From Oxytricha trifallax (taxonomy: Eukaryota; Ciliophora; Spirotrichea; Sporadotrichida; Oxytrichidae): a stretch of DNA of 64,000 nt. Made by a program: the position numbers and the translations under genes. The notes beneath the pieces are model-generated. The model made no database searches. It saw only the letters and a program-made list of their open reading frames with translations, and was not told the DNA's origin. Positions 22,149 to 33,419 of the stretch are shown piece by piece; position 1 is the stretch's first letter; every line of letters starts with the position of its first letter. The stretch covers positions 1-64,000 of the forward strand of contig ARYC01000611.1 of the NCBI GenBank assembly GCA_000711775.1, written 5' to 3'.

Positions 22149-23549
22149 ATGTGTAAGACTTCTAAAGCTAAGTAGAAATAAAAATATGAATCTCCTCTGT
22201 CTGAGGCTTAATGTGATGAGATCTCTGGATACGCTGCAGACTTCTTCAATGAAGAGCAACTCCAAGAACTTAAGCAGTAAGGTCCAAGCAGAAGATACTG
22301 GACTATTTGAAGAAGCAAGGCATGCTTGGAAAATAAACCTACTAGGATGTTAAAAATAACTAAAAAAGAAGTTTGGGCTAAATACAATTAATATGCATAA
22401 AAACTGGCTTGTTGCTACACTCAACTCAAGAAAGTCAGATAGCAAATCCTCTACTCCAGCAAATAAAAAGAAGACAAATAGCACCAAAAGTACAAAGCCA
22501 ACCCCACTCAAGGGGTGTTAGGATAAAGATGATACTTCAAGGATAAGCTAAAGTCCTCCAAACCCGTCAAAGAATGGAAACTTATGCAATACTATTGGAA
22601 TGGACATGCAGTCTCTGTAATCTGACTTAAAAAACACAGAGTCAGAATTATCACATATACCGAGTCATACAACATTTCCCGAACTTAATTAGATTAAATA
22701 CTTAATAGAAAAAAAGTTCGGAGAGCTTACATCGAAAGCTCGGTATGAAATAAATGAACATCTGTTTTACTAGATGCCAGATGCACTTTAAAATCCACAT
22801 TTCTTAAAATTAAAAGATCAAATTAAGGAAGCTATTTGTAAAGTGACCAAGTTGGAATCTAGTTCAATGTTGTTGACTCTGAATAAATTTCAAGGTAGAT
22901 TGCAGAAGGGCTAGAGGAGATTCAGCATACTTTTTAGGTACTGGTTGATGATATTAAAAAGGTAGCCCCAACTCTGAGTGTCGCGACTCAAGAATCGTTG
23001 GCGAGGAACGTCAAAAGGATCAATGACCAGATAGTGGATCAATAAAATTATTTAGGATTCATCTTCAGGGTAAAAAATAACGGAAGAATAGTTATAAGCT
23101 TTCACTAATTAAAGTAATGAATAAATTAATTGATTTTAAAGTATAGTAAGGGATGTTGAGAAGAAACTAAGATGTGTTGTTGACACTTTTAATGAGACCA
23201 TAGAGGAATTTAAAAGAATATTACAAAAAACAAGAATATAATTCATAAGAATATTAGAACAGTAAGTACTAGAGTCACAAATATGGAAAGAAATTCGCTT
23301 AAGTAAAAACATGAATAATTTGATTTATAATAATAGCAACAATCACTTCCAAAAATAATGCCGTTAATATAAAAGCAGCACGTTAATAGCTCAAATGTTT
23401 AAAATCCTATTATTAGCATTCATGACACAATGGTAAAATACAACTAGCGTGATCCTAAAATAAAATTTATTAAAATTGGGAATAATAAGTATCCTCATGA
23501 TTCAGAAATTAAGCAACTCATTCAAGTTGAAGACCTGGTTGACGGTTGA
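22149..23549 (+). CDS. Unidentified Lys/Ser-rich, partly coiled-coil protein
   Basis: Begins MCKTSKAKQKQKYESPLSEA at 22149. An overlapping frame opens at GLFEEARHAWKINLLG (~22300) and runs some 190 codons without TGA, through Ser/Lys/Thr-rich disordered sequence to FGELTSKARYEINEHLFYQM. Later blocks include EIQHTFQVLVDDIKKVAPTL (~22920) and VVDTFNETIEEFKRIL (~23190). The last frame ends IQVEDLVDG before TGA at 23547. The protein looks like a filamentous or scaffold protein. Several frame changes leave open whether it is split by short eliminated segments or is decaying. Confidence 0.5.
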
Positions 23550-23747
23550 GACTTCATGATAAGTTGAAAAAATTGAATTTTATTATATTTGCATACTTTA
23601 TAACTCGTATAACTTTGATGATGAGATGTTAATGGGGTTTTGGGGTTTAACTACTCTTAATTCACTTAAGCGTTTATGATAAAAATGCTCTTACCTAGGC
23701 TGATTACCCATAAATAGTAAGTTATAAAATTTCTAATATTTTAGGTT

Positions 23748-24332
23748 ATGAACTAGATATAGAAGATTGTGCAAAATAAACCTAAATCTAAAAACATTTC
23801 AAATGAAAACGAGTCTAACTTTGACGTTTCTTAGTTAAATGACTAATCTAAAGATTCATCGAACAATTTAATTTAACAAAATGTAGACTCTAGAGTTCAG
23901 TATAAAGACACAATTAAGTCAGCTCAAAAGTAAATAATTGATAAAACATATGAAGACGCAAGATTAAGTTTTTCAGTAAACCTAAATCATTTTATTAAAC
24001 ATGAGGTACAAATGATTCTAGAATTTTCAGAATAGTAGTAAACCCTATTCTATAATGAGCCAAAATTTAATTAAGTACTAGGCAAATAAATTGACTTTAG
24101 TTTTCAAGAACTAAACTAGAATTTTAACTTAGTGCAAGAATTTTGGTCAGGATTCAAGATTATGTCTTATTTAAAGTAAATGGAAGCTGCAGATAACTAG
24201 GATTAGGTTTTGGCAATTACATATAACAATTAAAGATTATAAGTAAAAAGCTTAATTGCAGTGCTCTTTAGGTTAGTAATTAATGCAAAAAGACAAGTTA
24301 TTAAATTTAAAACTACTGATCCTTATAATTGA
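23748..24332 (+). CDS. Unidentified 194-residue protein, uninterrupted ORF
   Basis: ATG at 23748 opens 194 codons to TGA 24330-24332, with many TAA/TAG as Gln, which makes it one of the cleanest ORFs in the window. It begins MNQIQKIVQNKPKSKNISNE and includes DFSFQELNQNFNLVQEFWSG and VKSLIAVLFRLVINAKRQVI. It is helical and has no membrane segment. Just upstream, GTAAGTTATAAAATTTC...TTTTAG (23717-23744) looks like an intron, so the true start may lie in an upstream exon. It is followed closely by the left end of a TBE at 24640. Confidence 0.6.
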
Positions 24333-24777
24333 CACCGTATCAAAGCTTCATTCAGTTGGTATAATTCATCGATTTTTTTCAATCATATCAATAAAAGTAA
24401 AGGACGCTGATAATTAGTAAGTTTTCTTAACAAATAATAAATACTCGAATTTTCAAAATGTGAACGTATATGCTGGTTCTATGCTTGTCACAATTTTATA
24501 AGATAAAACAAACAATGATGAGGTTGAATATGGAGACAGTAGATAGGACGTATTTTATATAGTAGTTGTACTCATTTAAATTCTTGTTGGTAAAAAGTTT
24601 TATCGAATTAAAAAAACATGCAAAAATACATTGAACATCCAAAATCCCAAAACCCTTTCAGTAGTTTGATTGAGTTTTTTATTGATAAAATTAGACTATT
24701 AAGGCATACTTTATTAGGGTTTTAATAGGGTTTATGTAGAGGTTTAATGTTTAAATATTAGTAATTTAAGTGAGTAT

Positions 24778-25860
24778 ATGCGAGGTTTGGGGTCAGTTTA
24801 TGACAGTGATTATATAAATTTATTGTTTAAGTTGCGTTATGGATGTGATGATTATAGTGATCAAGTCAGACCTATTCTAAATTACACATATATTTCAAGA
24901 CTGCTTCATAAATCTCCTTCAACTGTGAGGTCTCACTGTCTATTAGAATTGAATTTAAAGATATGGAAGCTTAATTCTAAGCCTAAAAGACCTCTAAAAT
25001 TTTAGCAGCTTCATATTGAATATCTTATTAATGATAAGACTATTAAATACTGGGCTCATTTCTCTCTAGTCTAGAGGGCTGTGATGTTTCATCGCCAATT
25101 TCCTGAGCTTCACATATCTGCATAATCGATAGCTAACATATATAAAAAGAACGGAATATCTTACAAGACAGTCAATCGCATTAAGAGAGTGATTGACTTT
25201 AATGTTCCATTTTATTAAGGATAATTTAAATTATATATTTGATTAAATGCAGAGGGCTATTACTAATAATATTAAGTTCATACACGCTGATAAGGCAGTA
25301 TTCACGTTTAATACCTTCATATCAAGGTCTTGATATAAAATATATAGCAACATTTAAGTATATGATTAAAAGGTTAAGGTTTAAACTCATTCTATACTTG
25401 ATGGAATAAGCGAAGATAATGGCCACGAGACTTATGTTATCCACCCTCGCTCAATTAAGACCGAATAATACATAAAGTTCTTATAATAAGTCAGAGATAA
25501 GTACGCCTACTAAGAGATTATTCTGTTTGTAGATAACTTATCTGTCCATAAAACTAAAGACACAAGGAAGGGATATGAAAGGCTAAACATAACACCTGTA
25601 TTTAATGTTCCTTACAGCCCTTAGTTCAATGGAATTGAATTGTATTGGGGGTTATTGAAAAGTCATTATAAGAAATTGCTGCTCTATCATTTGATGCACG
25701 ACTTGAAGATAGATACAGTAGATTTTATTAAGAGTGCTGCTAAGAGAGTCAGCGATGATAAAGCTAAAGTATGTGCAAGAGAAGGGAGATTTTGTGTTTA
25801 TAAATAAGTTTTAGATTTAAAGCGAATGAATAAGTTCACATATTAAATTTGCCCGTAAAG
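24778..25860 (+). pseudogene. TBE transposase (42 kDa type), TBE-2
   Basis: Starts MRGLGSVYDSDYINLLFKLR. The N-terminal helix-turn-helix half runs to LPFYQG-type sequence near 25220, where TGA interrupts. The DDE half begins MQRAITNNIKFIHADKAVFT (first Asp in HADK, ~25295). It continues EDNGHETYVIHPRSIKT, LFVDNLSVHKTKDTRKGYER (second Asp, ~25530) and FNGIELYWGLLKSHYKKLLL (Glu, ~25637). A second TGA lies near 25334. The triad is preserved although the frame is broken. The gene converges on the 22 kDa gene. Confidence 0.9.
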
Positions 25861-26611
25861 GGATTTGGCTTCTCTTTCTTTTCTTCCTCTTAAGGCTTGC
25901 TTGGGCCTATGTTTCTTCTCTTAGTGCCAGCCCCTGCATCTATGTTCATCTCTTCTGGCTTTTATAAATCTTTGAAGAGCCTCTTACTCAATTCATGTTT
26001 TACTTGAGACTTTCTCTCTCTGTTTAATTTACTGCGCAAGTAAATAGCAGTGCCAGGTTTTTCTATAAAATTAAATGACTAAGCTTACTAGAGATGAATG
26101 GATGCTTCTGCAGTTCCTAGAGCCAGGAGTCACTGATTTTAATTACCTGCTTCTATTTTTCTTCAGGAGAGATGCTATAGCGTTTCTTGTGAGCTTCTTA
26201 AATTACTTATTTAAGTACTCAAGTTTCAGATTTGACGCCAAAGAAGAATTTTCTCTCTGGCAACTTATTAGAGAGTTGCAGCTTTGATGGAAGGTAGAGA
26301 GCAACATCTGGATCACTCAAAGCACCATCATAGAGGTTTGTCTCTGAGATTTCAGGGTAGTTAGGTATCTCAATCATCTTTATTTCATTGGTCTTAAAAA
26401 CTTTTTTCTCTTCACTTAGCAACGCCTTTAAGAATGATATTTTTGTTCCCTCCTGTGTTGGCAAGAACAATCCAACTTAAGTTAATAAGTTAGTTATAAG
26501 TAATAACTTACCTTGCTATACCAAGTATCTGTAAAGATCGTCTTTACTTCTGAATTTTCCTATTAAATCTTGAGATTAAATTCTCTTCATTGCATCCTTC
26601 ATAGATTCCAT
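25836..26611 (-). pseudogene. TBE 22 kDa protein, TBE-2
   Basis: ATG at 26611 reads MESMKDAMKRIQSQDLIGKF. A 36-base intron (GTAAGTTATT...CTTAAG, about 26512-26477) is followed by FLPTQEGTKISFLKALLSEE, IKMIEIPNYPEISETNLYDG, then VLKQVIQEAHKKRYSIS in a shifted frame and a Lys/Pro-rich tail before TGA at 25836-25838. The same intron position occurs in the copies at 29.5 and 46.1 kb. Function is unknown. There are two frame changes (near 26225 and 25960). Confidence 0.85.
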
Positions 26612-27175
26612 CTTGCTTCCAGTTTCTATAAATGTTTATGAAATTTATAATTATGGATATCCATTCTGAACTTAATAAAATTTTACTGCTAAATAGGGAG
26701 ATTAACTTGAAGGTCAACCTGAATCAGATAAATAGATAAAGATGGAAGAACTTTCTCCAAGTTTCAGAGTTTGACTTCCATTTTTATCAAACTTTCTCCA
26801 TTAAATTGCTCCTAATAATAATTTATTTAATTAGGTGGTGCTCCTGATTATATTTAAAACTTAATTAGGAGGTTAAATTAAAGTTCAAAACCGTATTAGG
26901 TGGTGCATTAAAAAATTTAATTTTAAAACCTCCCCCCTAAATTTACAAGAACAGATTTAGGAGCACCACCTAACTTCACAAAATAAAATTTAGGTGCATT
27001 TTAATTTATATAATGGATGGAATATTATATAAATTTTCTCTAATGTTAAAAATATAAAACTAATATCTCGCACTCTGTTCCCATTAAACCTCTCTAAATC
27101 TATGAGGATATGCTCTTGCTTGTGTATAAAGGTAGAATTTAAACAGCTTATATTATTATTAATGGTACTTATAAA

Positions 27176-28625
27176 ATGAGCGGCAACTTACTAAGAAAAG
27201 CGGCATTGCTTGGTATTAGCCAGTAAAAACTTCTTTCATAAATTAAAATAAATTGAGTCTTGTGATTCCTCTACCTAGTATGAACCTGAAATTCTCTAAC
27301 CTTTGGTCTTAGACTTTGAATAACAATTCAGTTGTTAAATAGAAATGCAGAGCTTAGAAATTCAATGCGAAGTTCCAATAAAAATGGTTGAAGAGGAGGA
27401 AGAGAAAAAAGAAATTAAAGCATTACATTTATGTGAGGAGTGTGAGAAGAACTTCACTTATAAATCTGCTCTTAAGCGTCATATCTTCGAGTAGAATTCT
27501 AACAAGCCAATGCTCTATCTTAAGCATGATAAGATAGATGGAAAATATTTTTGCCTTATTGCAATAAGCAATATAACCATTCAAGGGATTTAAAAGTTCA
27601 CCTATAAAACCATCATGGCAAGAAGTTTGTAGTCATAGATCCTGAGACTGGTGAGGTCTTCCTTCAAAAAAGAAAGCCTAGGGACCCTTTAGAATCTTTG
27701 GAACAAAGAGTTAATAAAGAAAATAAGCTTATTAAAGCAGTGAGAAACCTTGCAGCTTCTGAAATAGTTAAAATCACTCTGAATTTACAAGCACTAAAGC
27801 TTCCAATTCTAAATGTAATTGACCTTAAAAAATGTAAAAAAAGTTATCTTATACTTGAGAATAAGTTTGAGAAAAAGGTCATAACTGATAAGCAGTTCGC
27901 ATACAAGATTTATCCATTCAACTACTTTAAATGCGATGACAAGTATCAAATGGTATTTGCCAATAAGTACTAAGCTCTTACTAAAGCAAGGGATAGACAG
28001 TGCAGATTTATAATTAAGCTCGATGCAATGCTGCTTGCTCAAGATCATTTTGCTTTTCGTCTCCCTTGACTTTAAGAGACTACATATAAGATTAAAGGAT
28101 TCCAAAGTAGCTACCACTTATTCTTACAAATTTTTGCAAAGGCATTGAAGAGCTGCACACTTTAGGGTATGTCCATAGAGACTTGAAGCCAGAGAATATT
28201 ATGCTTGATTTTTCACCTCTCAGATTAGTAATAATTGATTTCAATAGATCATAAAGAGTTGAAGCTTCAGGACTTGGTAACGTTTATGGTACTCCTGGAT
28301 AACATGTTCAATCATGTGATCTCTTCAAGAGACTTTCCAGAATGGGAGGACTGGAGAGATGGTGATATTAAGTGGAATTTATGGGCACTAGAAGCAATAA
28401 TTTTTTAATGCGATATGCCAAGAAATGATTACTATAGCTGTAAGAGAGAGAAAGATTCAAAGCAGAGAATACAGCAATATTTAAACTAGAATAAGATAAA
28501 AGGTAAAATGAAAAATATAGCTGAGTAGATTATCATTAAGCCTAACCATAGAGCGGAGCATACAATAGAATAAATTGTAAGTTGGATAGGAGAAATATAG
28601 TTTAGAAAGTTGCCATGATGCCAAA
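27176..28625 (+). pseudogene. TBE zinc-finger protein kinase (57 kDa type), TBE-2
   Basis: ATG at 27176 (MSGNLLRKAALLGISQQKLL) matches the start of the other TBE kinases. C2H2 fingers follow: LCEECEKNFTYKSALKRHIF (~27430) and a second one, CLYCNKQYNHSRDLKVH, broken by a one-base loss near 27555. The kinase domain holds IEELHTLGYVHRDLKPENIM (~28150) and LVIIDFNRS. The magnesium-binding DFG is DFN, as in the copy at 44.5 kb, so this seems a family trait. The frame changes again near 28065 and 28340. A role in transposition has not been shown as far as I know. Confidence 0.85.
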
Positions 28626-28803
28626 GTATTGTTTGAGTGAATAGTAAAAATATACCTTATCTATTAAACACTAATATACAATAAATTAAAAAATTAAACC
28701 CCTACATAAACCCTACTAAAACTCTAATAAAGTATGCACTAATAGTCTACTTTTATCAATCAAAACTCAATCAAACTACTGAAATGGTTTTGGGGTTTTG
28801 ACT

Positions 28804-29068
28804 GCTCATAAAAATATACTTCTATTTCATCAGTTTGTTTAGGAATTTCATTAATGCCTTTCTCCTCCTCTCTGTCTCCCACACACTTGTTTGCCATTTA
28901 TTTTCTATTAATAATTTCTATTTTAATAACAGAGACTTCATGTGATAGCTCTGGTAGTTCTTTAAGAGAGTTCATCTCACAGCTATCAATCTTTTTATTG
29001 CTTCCAAAAGTAAGTCTCATTTAGTTTGATGGAAGTGCTGTTGTTTATCTTAATATGTTAGCGCTCAT
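28804..29068 (-). pseudogene. TBE-3 kinase gene, first ~88 codons only
   Basis: ATG at 29068 reads MSANILRQTTALPSNQMRLT and runs without TGA to EIEVYFYEQ at the junction with TBE-2. The zinc fingers and kinase domain are lost with the left half of the element. Within its length the frame is intact. Confidence 0.9.
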
Positions 29069-29496
29069 ATTTAAATTTGAATTTAAAATTATAAAACTGC
29101 CTCTATAACTAAGAACTTTGCACGCCTACAAGTATCAAGGGAAAATTTTAGAGTATTAGTGGAGAATTATGATTACTAAGAGATGAACCAGCTCTAAATA
29201 TGGGTAAGAAAGTAACCATTTTTACTATCAATAATAAGTTGATTACAGCACGTACCGATTTAGGAGCTGCTCCTAATTAAGTACGTACCAATTTAAATTT
29301 AAAAATATGGAACTATAACAGTAGAAATTGATATCAATCTCTCAAGTTTGAAACCAGTTCTCAAAACCTTCTCCATATCCTTCTTAGAGGTTGACCTCCT
29401 ATAGGATGCCCATATTTAATAGTAAGTTTTACAGAGGTATATAATTGAAATCAATAAACTTAAATTTGAATATCATTTCTTAGATCTGTAAACAAG

Positions 29497-30277
29497 ATGG
29501 AGTCAATGAATGATGCAAAGAAAAGAGTGCAAGCACAAGAATTGATTCAAAGATTTAGAAGCAAGGAGGATTTGCACCGCTACATGATGCAGCAAGGTAA
29601 TGAATTAATAGTAAGTAATCTTTATTATGTAGTTGGTTTGTTCTTGCTAACGATGGAGTGCACTAAAATTTTATTTCTAAGGGCGATACTCTGCGAAGAG
29701 AGGAAAGCATTGAAAAATAAGATGTAAAGCTTGCTGAGATTCCAAACTATCCAGAAATCTCAGTGACTAACTTATATGATGATGCTATGAATAACCCAAA
29801 GGTTTCACAGTACCTGCCTACTAAGAAGTATTTTTCATCTAAACTTCGTGAAAGAAACTTTTCTTTGCATTCTAGCAACAATTAAAGGTGATTACTTGAA
29901 AGAAATTATTCAAGAATCTCACAAGAAAAGGTACAGCATCTCTTCAGAAGATAAAGACAAACAAGGAATCAAGATAAGTGAGAGCTGGCTATCAGAACTG
30001 CACAAGCACCCTTATATTTAAAGTAAGACTTTTAGCTTAACTCTTTAGAAAAATCTGGTACTGACATCTTCTTGATGAAGGAATAGAGCAAGCTTCACAG
30101 AGCGAAAGTCGCAGACAAAGTATGAAGTGCAAGAGACTTTATTCAAATATTTAGCCTCCAGAGTCAATGAACATAAATGCTGGAGCGGACAGCAAGAGTA
30201 GAAATTTAGGAGGAGGGAAGCAAGAAGTAGAAGAAAAGAAAGAGAAGCCAGCTCTCTCAAAAGAATTTTAAATATGA
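29497..30277 (+). pseudogene. TBE-3 22 kDa protein
   Basis: ATG at 29497: MESMNDAKKRVQAQELIQRF. The intron is GTAATGAATT...TATGTAG (~29596-29631). Next come VGLFLLT, AEIPNYPEISVTNLYDDAMN, ATIKGDYLKEIIQESHKKRY and a basic tail, with TGA at 30275. It has frame changes near 29720, 29870 and 30020. The ~35-base intron occupies the same codon junction as in TBE-2 and in the TBE-4 copy. Confidence 0.85.
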
Positions 30278-30284
30278 CTTATAT

Positions 30285-31348
30285 TCATTAACTTAACAAC
30301 AAAACTTATTTATAATATTCAGTCTTTCTTTTTTAGCACACTTTTAAGCCAATAAATTATCTACTCTCTTCGCTGAGCTTTTAATAAAGTCTACTGTATC
30401 GATAAGTAGGTCATGCATCAGATGATATAGCAGCAGCTTCTTATAATAACCTTTTAGTATACCCTAAAAAGAATTCAATTCCATTAAACTATGGGCTGTA
30501 AAGCACGTTGAACGCTGGTGTTATTCTTAGTTGTTCATAACTTTTCGTTGTTTCTTTTGTCTTATGAACAGAAAGATTATCAACGAATAGTATAATCTCT
30601 AATTCAAGGTACTTCTCTCTCAGCTACTCTAAGAACTTAATATACTTCTCTGTCTTAAAAAAGCGAGGATGAATAACATAAGTTTCTAGACCAGCATCCT
30701 CACTAATTCCTCCTAGAATTGCCATTGTTTATACCTTGTCTTTCTAGTCATATACTTCTTTATTACTATGCCTCTTATAACAAAACTTCTAGATTAAAGT
30801 GTTGAAGGTAAACACAGCCTCGTCAGCATGTTTAAACTTAATATTATTCTATTGGGCTCTCTGCATTTAATTATAAATATAATTTAAGTTGTTGTGGTAA
30901 AATGGCAGAGTGAAATCAATTACTCTCTTGATACGATTTACACCTTTTTAAGAGATACCGTTTCTTTTATAAATGTTTGCAACAAACTATGCAGAGATCA
31001 TCAACTCAAAGAACTGGCAGTGAAACATAGTAGCTCGTTAGTCGAGAGAGAAGTGAGCCCAATACTTCAAAGTTTTTTCATTAATAAGATAGTCAATATG
31101 CTTCTATAGAAACTTTGACTTCCTCTTAGGCTAAGAATTTAGCTATTATTGCTTTAATTACACAGCTTTCAAGCAGTGAGAGCGAACAGTTGATGGACTA
31201 CGCTTTAAGAGCAGAGCAATTGACTTATAAATAAGTGCCGGTTTGACTTATTCACTATACATATCACATCCATAACGCAGTTCAACACTAAATCTATATG
31301 CTCTTCATCATAAATAGACCCCAAAAGCTTGTAATTTTAGTCTCGCAT
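30285..31348 (-). pseudogene. TBE-3 transposase, catalytic core open
   Basis: ATG at 31348 (MRDQNYKLLGSIYDEEHIDL). After a broken N-terminal stretch, a single frame from about 31090 runs without TGA through YLINEKTLKYWAHFSLDQRA, IKFKHADEAVFTF (first Asp), VQTMAILGGISEDAGLETYV, ILFVDNLSVHKTKETTKSYE (second Asp) and YSPQFNGIEFFLGY (Glu). The frame slips after that. Of the copies here this has the best-preserved catalytic region. Confidence 0.85.
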
Positions 31349-31450
31349 TAATTAATAACTCCAACCCCTAACAAATTCCCTACAAATCAAAGCACTTATA
31401 AGCCTCATTAAGGGGTTTGGGGTTAGGGGTTAGGGGTTTTGGGGTTTTGA

Positions 31451-32146
31451 ATTCTGGCAACCTTTTTGGAACTTAAATGTTTTATTCCTTTTTTACCAAC
31501 AATTATTTTTCAAATTTTTATTAATAATCATGGTTCTTGTAAATCATATAGTTTGAAATTATTTATAACTTAATAATTATTTATTTATTTTTGTACCTCC
31601 TAAAGCGAAAAATTTTTTATTGATTTTTCTAGTTTTGGTAGGGTAATTTATATTTAATTAAACAAAAAAAGAATTTATATATTTGAAAATGTGGTATAAT
31701 GATATTTCAAATTAATTAAATAAAAATTATTGTGCGTTAATAATTTTTCTGATGCATTTATTCTAATATTTGGCTAAAATTTAAGTAACAAGTTTTAAAG
31801 AAATTACTTTTTATAGCAGCCTTAAATTAATAATTTATAATTGACAGAAAAATTATAATCGCTCGATGATTTTTATTTATTTACTTTAAAATATCATTAT
31901 ACCACATTTTCAAATATATATAAATTCTGTTTTTGTTAAATTAAATATTAATTACCCTACCAAAGCGAGAAAAATCAATTAAAAATTTCTCACTTTAGGA
32001 GGTACAAAAATAAATAAATAATTATTCAGTTATAAATAATTTCAAACTATATGATTTACAAGAACCATGATTATTAATAAAAATTTGAAAAAATAATTGT
32101 TGGAAAAAAAGGAATAAAACATTAAAGTTCCAAAAAGGTTGCCAGA
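31451..32146. repeat. Long foldback element, ~255-bp arms
   Basis: TTCTGGCAACCTTTTTGGAAC at 31451 and its inverse GTTCCAAAAAGGTTGCCAGAA ending at 32146 are the tips of two nearly complementary arms of about 255 bases. These enclose ~180 AT-rich bases. There is no coding frame. The left tip abuts the AAT target base group of TBE-3, so TBE-3 inserted at its very edge, or the reverse. It looks like a non-autonomous DNA element. No other copy was seen here. Confidence 0.9.
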
Positions 32147-32249
32147 AATGCAGGGTAACAATATATACACATATTCTAAGATTAATGATTATATTATATT
32201 ATTTTTTTAAGCTTTTTATATATTTAAAATTCTATTAATAGGAAAATAT

Positions 32250-33235
32250 TCAAATTTTAGCTGAATCTATCATAAGGCTCTCTATCATTGAGGCAAATGC
32301 ATCCCATAACGACATCAGAGTGACCACCAATAGACTTGGTGATAGAGTAAACAACCATGATTGCAACTTAGTCAAGTGGATCTTGTAAATATGGTGAGAA
32401 GAAAGTGTTGTTACTAACCAAGATAACATTCTTTTCTTTGCAGATCTTTGTAACGGCAGTAATATCGAAAATCTTAAGGATTGAGTTTGTTGGAGACTCG
32501 CCCATACATCTTTGGTGTTTGGTTTGATGGCAACTCTTACATCTTATGGGTTTGGTAATTCAATCATCGATAACTCGATTCCTTGTTTTTTGGACAATTT
32601 TTTTCTGAGATATCTCTGTGTACCACAATAAACATCATCAATGCAGAGAATGTGATTCCCTGAGCTTAATAATTGCATGATGGTGAATGTAGCTTACATA
32701 CCACTGTTCAAAGCGAAAGAGTACTTTGCATTCTCAAGGGAAGCCAAGTTTCTCTTTAAAGCAACTCTGGTCGGGTTTCCACATCTTGCATTATTGAAAC
32801 ACATTGTTTAAACTGGTACTGGTTGAGCATAAGTATTAGTAAAGGATTCCTTACACTAAATAATATAAATATTGAGTGATATTTAAAGTTAAAAGATCGA
32901 TAGAGGGTGCAACTCCACCCCATTTAGAGTCTAGCTCGTTACCACAGTGAATAGCCTTAGTAGCAAAACCACTATTAAATGAATTATACAATGCATTTTT
33001 ACTTACAACTTAGAGTATTTAGCACCAAGAGCAAAATAGTCCCACATCTCTTTGGGTTGAAGAGCATTTCCATTTTCAAGATGATGATTTCCATTAGCTT
33101 GGACTCATCTTCTCTTCCTCGACTTGCTTCTTTAAAGGACTAGGTTTCTTAGGTGATGCCTTGTTAATGGCCTTCTTGGCAATATCCTTGCTCTTTTGGT
33201 CTACCTTTTTTAGTGTCAGTCTTGTTCTTTACCAT
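32250..33235 (-). pseudogene. Decayed cystathionine gamma-lyase (N-terminal two thirds)
   Basis: PLP enzyme of trans-sulfuration, splitting cystathionine to cysteine. From 33235: a Lys-rich leader, ALQPKEMWDYFALGAKYSK, an intron, GFATKAIHCGNELDSKWGGV, RCGNPTRVALKRNLASLENA, DDVYCGTQRYLRKKLSKKQG, GESPTNSILKIFDI and YSITKSIGGHSDVVMG, which holds the PLP lysine. Evidence of decay: frame changes near 33200, 32860 and 32500, and the VVDNT motif reads VSNNT, which removes the Asp that pairs with the PLP ring. The C-terminal domain is absent. Confidence 0.9.
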
Positions 33236-33419
33236 TGTTTGAGATGGAATTTATTTGCGTTTTATATAAGTAAATTATAATTCAATAAATAAGATTTAGT
33301 ATATCTCACATTAAATAAATCTATTAGATATTATAAATATTCGCGCAATTGTTAGTTCAATTTGAGATGCTAAAAAATTGAATATATAAATTTTTATTCA
33401 CAAAAGCACATCAAGTCTG

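Larger units (their letters stand above)
24640..28800. mobile_element. TBE transposon, full length (TBE-2)
   Basis: The left edge is CAAAATCCCAAAACCCTTTC and the right edge inverts it as GGTTTTGGGGTTTTG. The length is 4161 bp, the usual TBE size. Inside are the transposase (+), the 22 kDa protein (-) and the zinc-finger kinase (+). The three bases outside the ends differ (ATC on the left, ACT on the right), so the expected target duplication is missing. The right flank is TBE sequence of another subfamily, which shows insertion into a second TBE. All three genes contain stops or frame changes. Confidence 0.95.
28801..31449. mobile_element. TBE transposon, left ~1.2 kb missing (TBE-3)
   Basis: From 28801 the sequence follows TBE-4 (44056-48044) from its internal position 45283 to its end. 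It carries the kinase N-terminus (-), the 22 kDa gene (+) and the transposase (-). The right end is GGGGTTTTGGGGTTTTG at 31449, followed by AAT. The missing left part is not found left of TBE-2, so simple nesting does not explain the structure. Just inside the right end the G-rich repeat is expanded to GGGGTTTGGGGTTAGGGG and a further GGGG unit. Confidence 0.93.
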
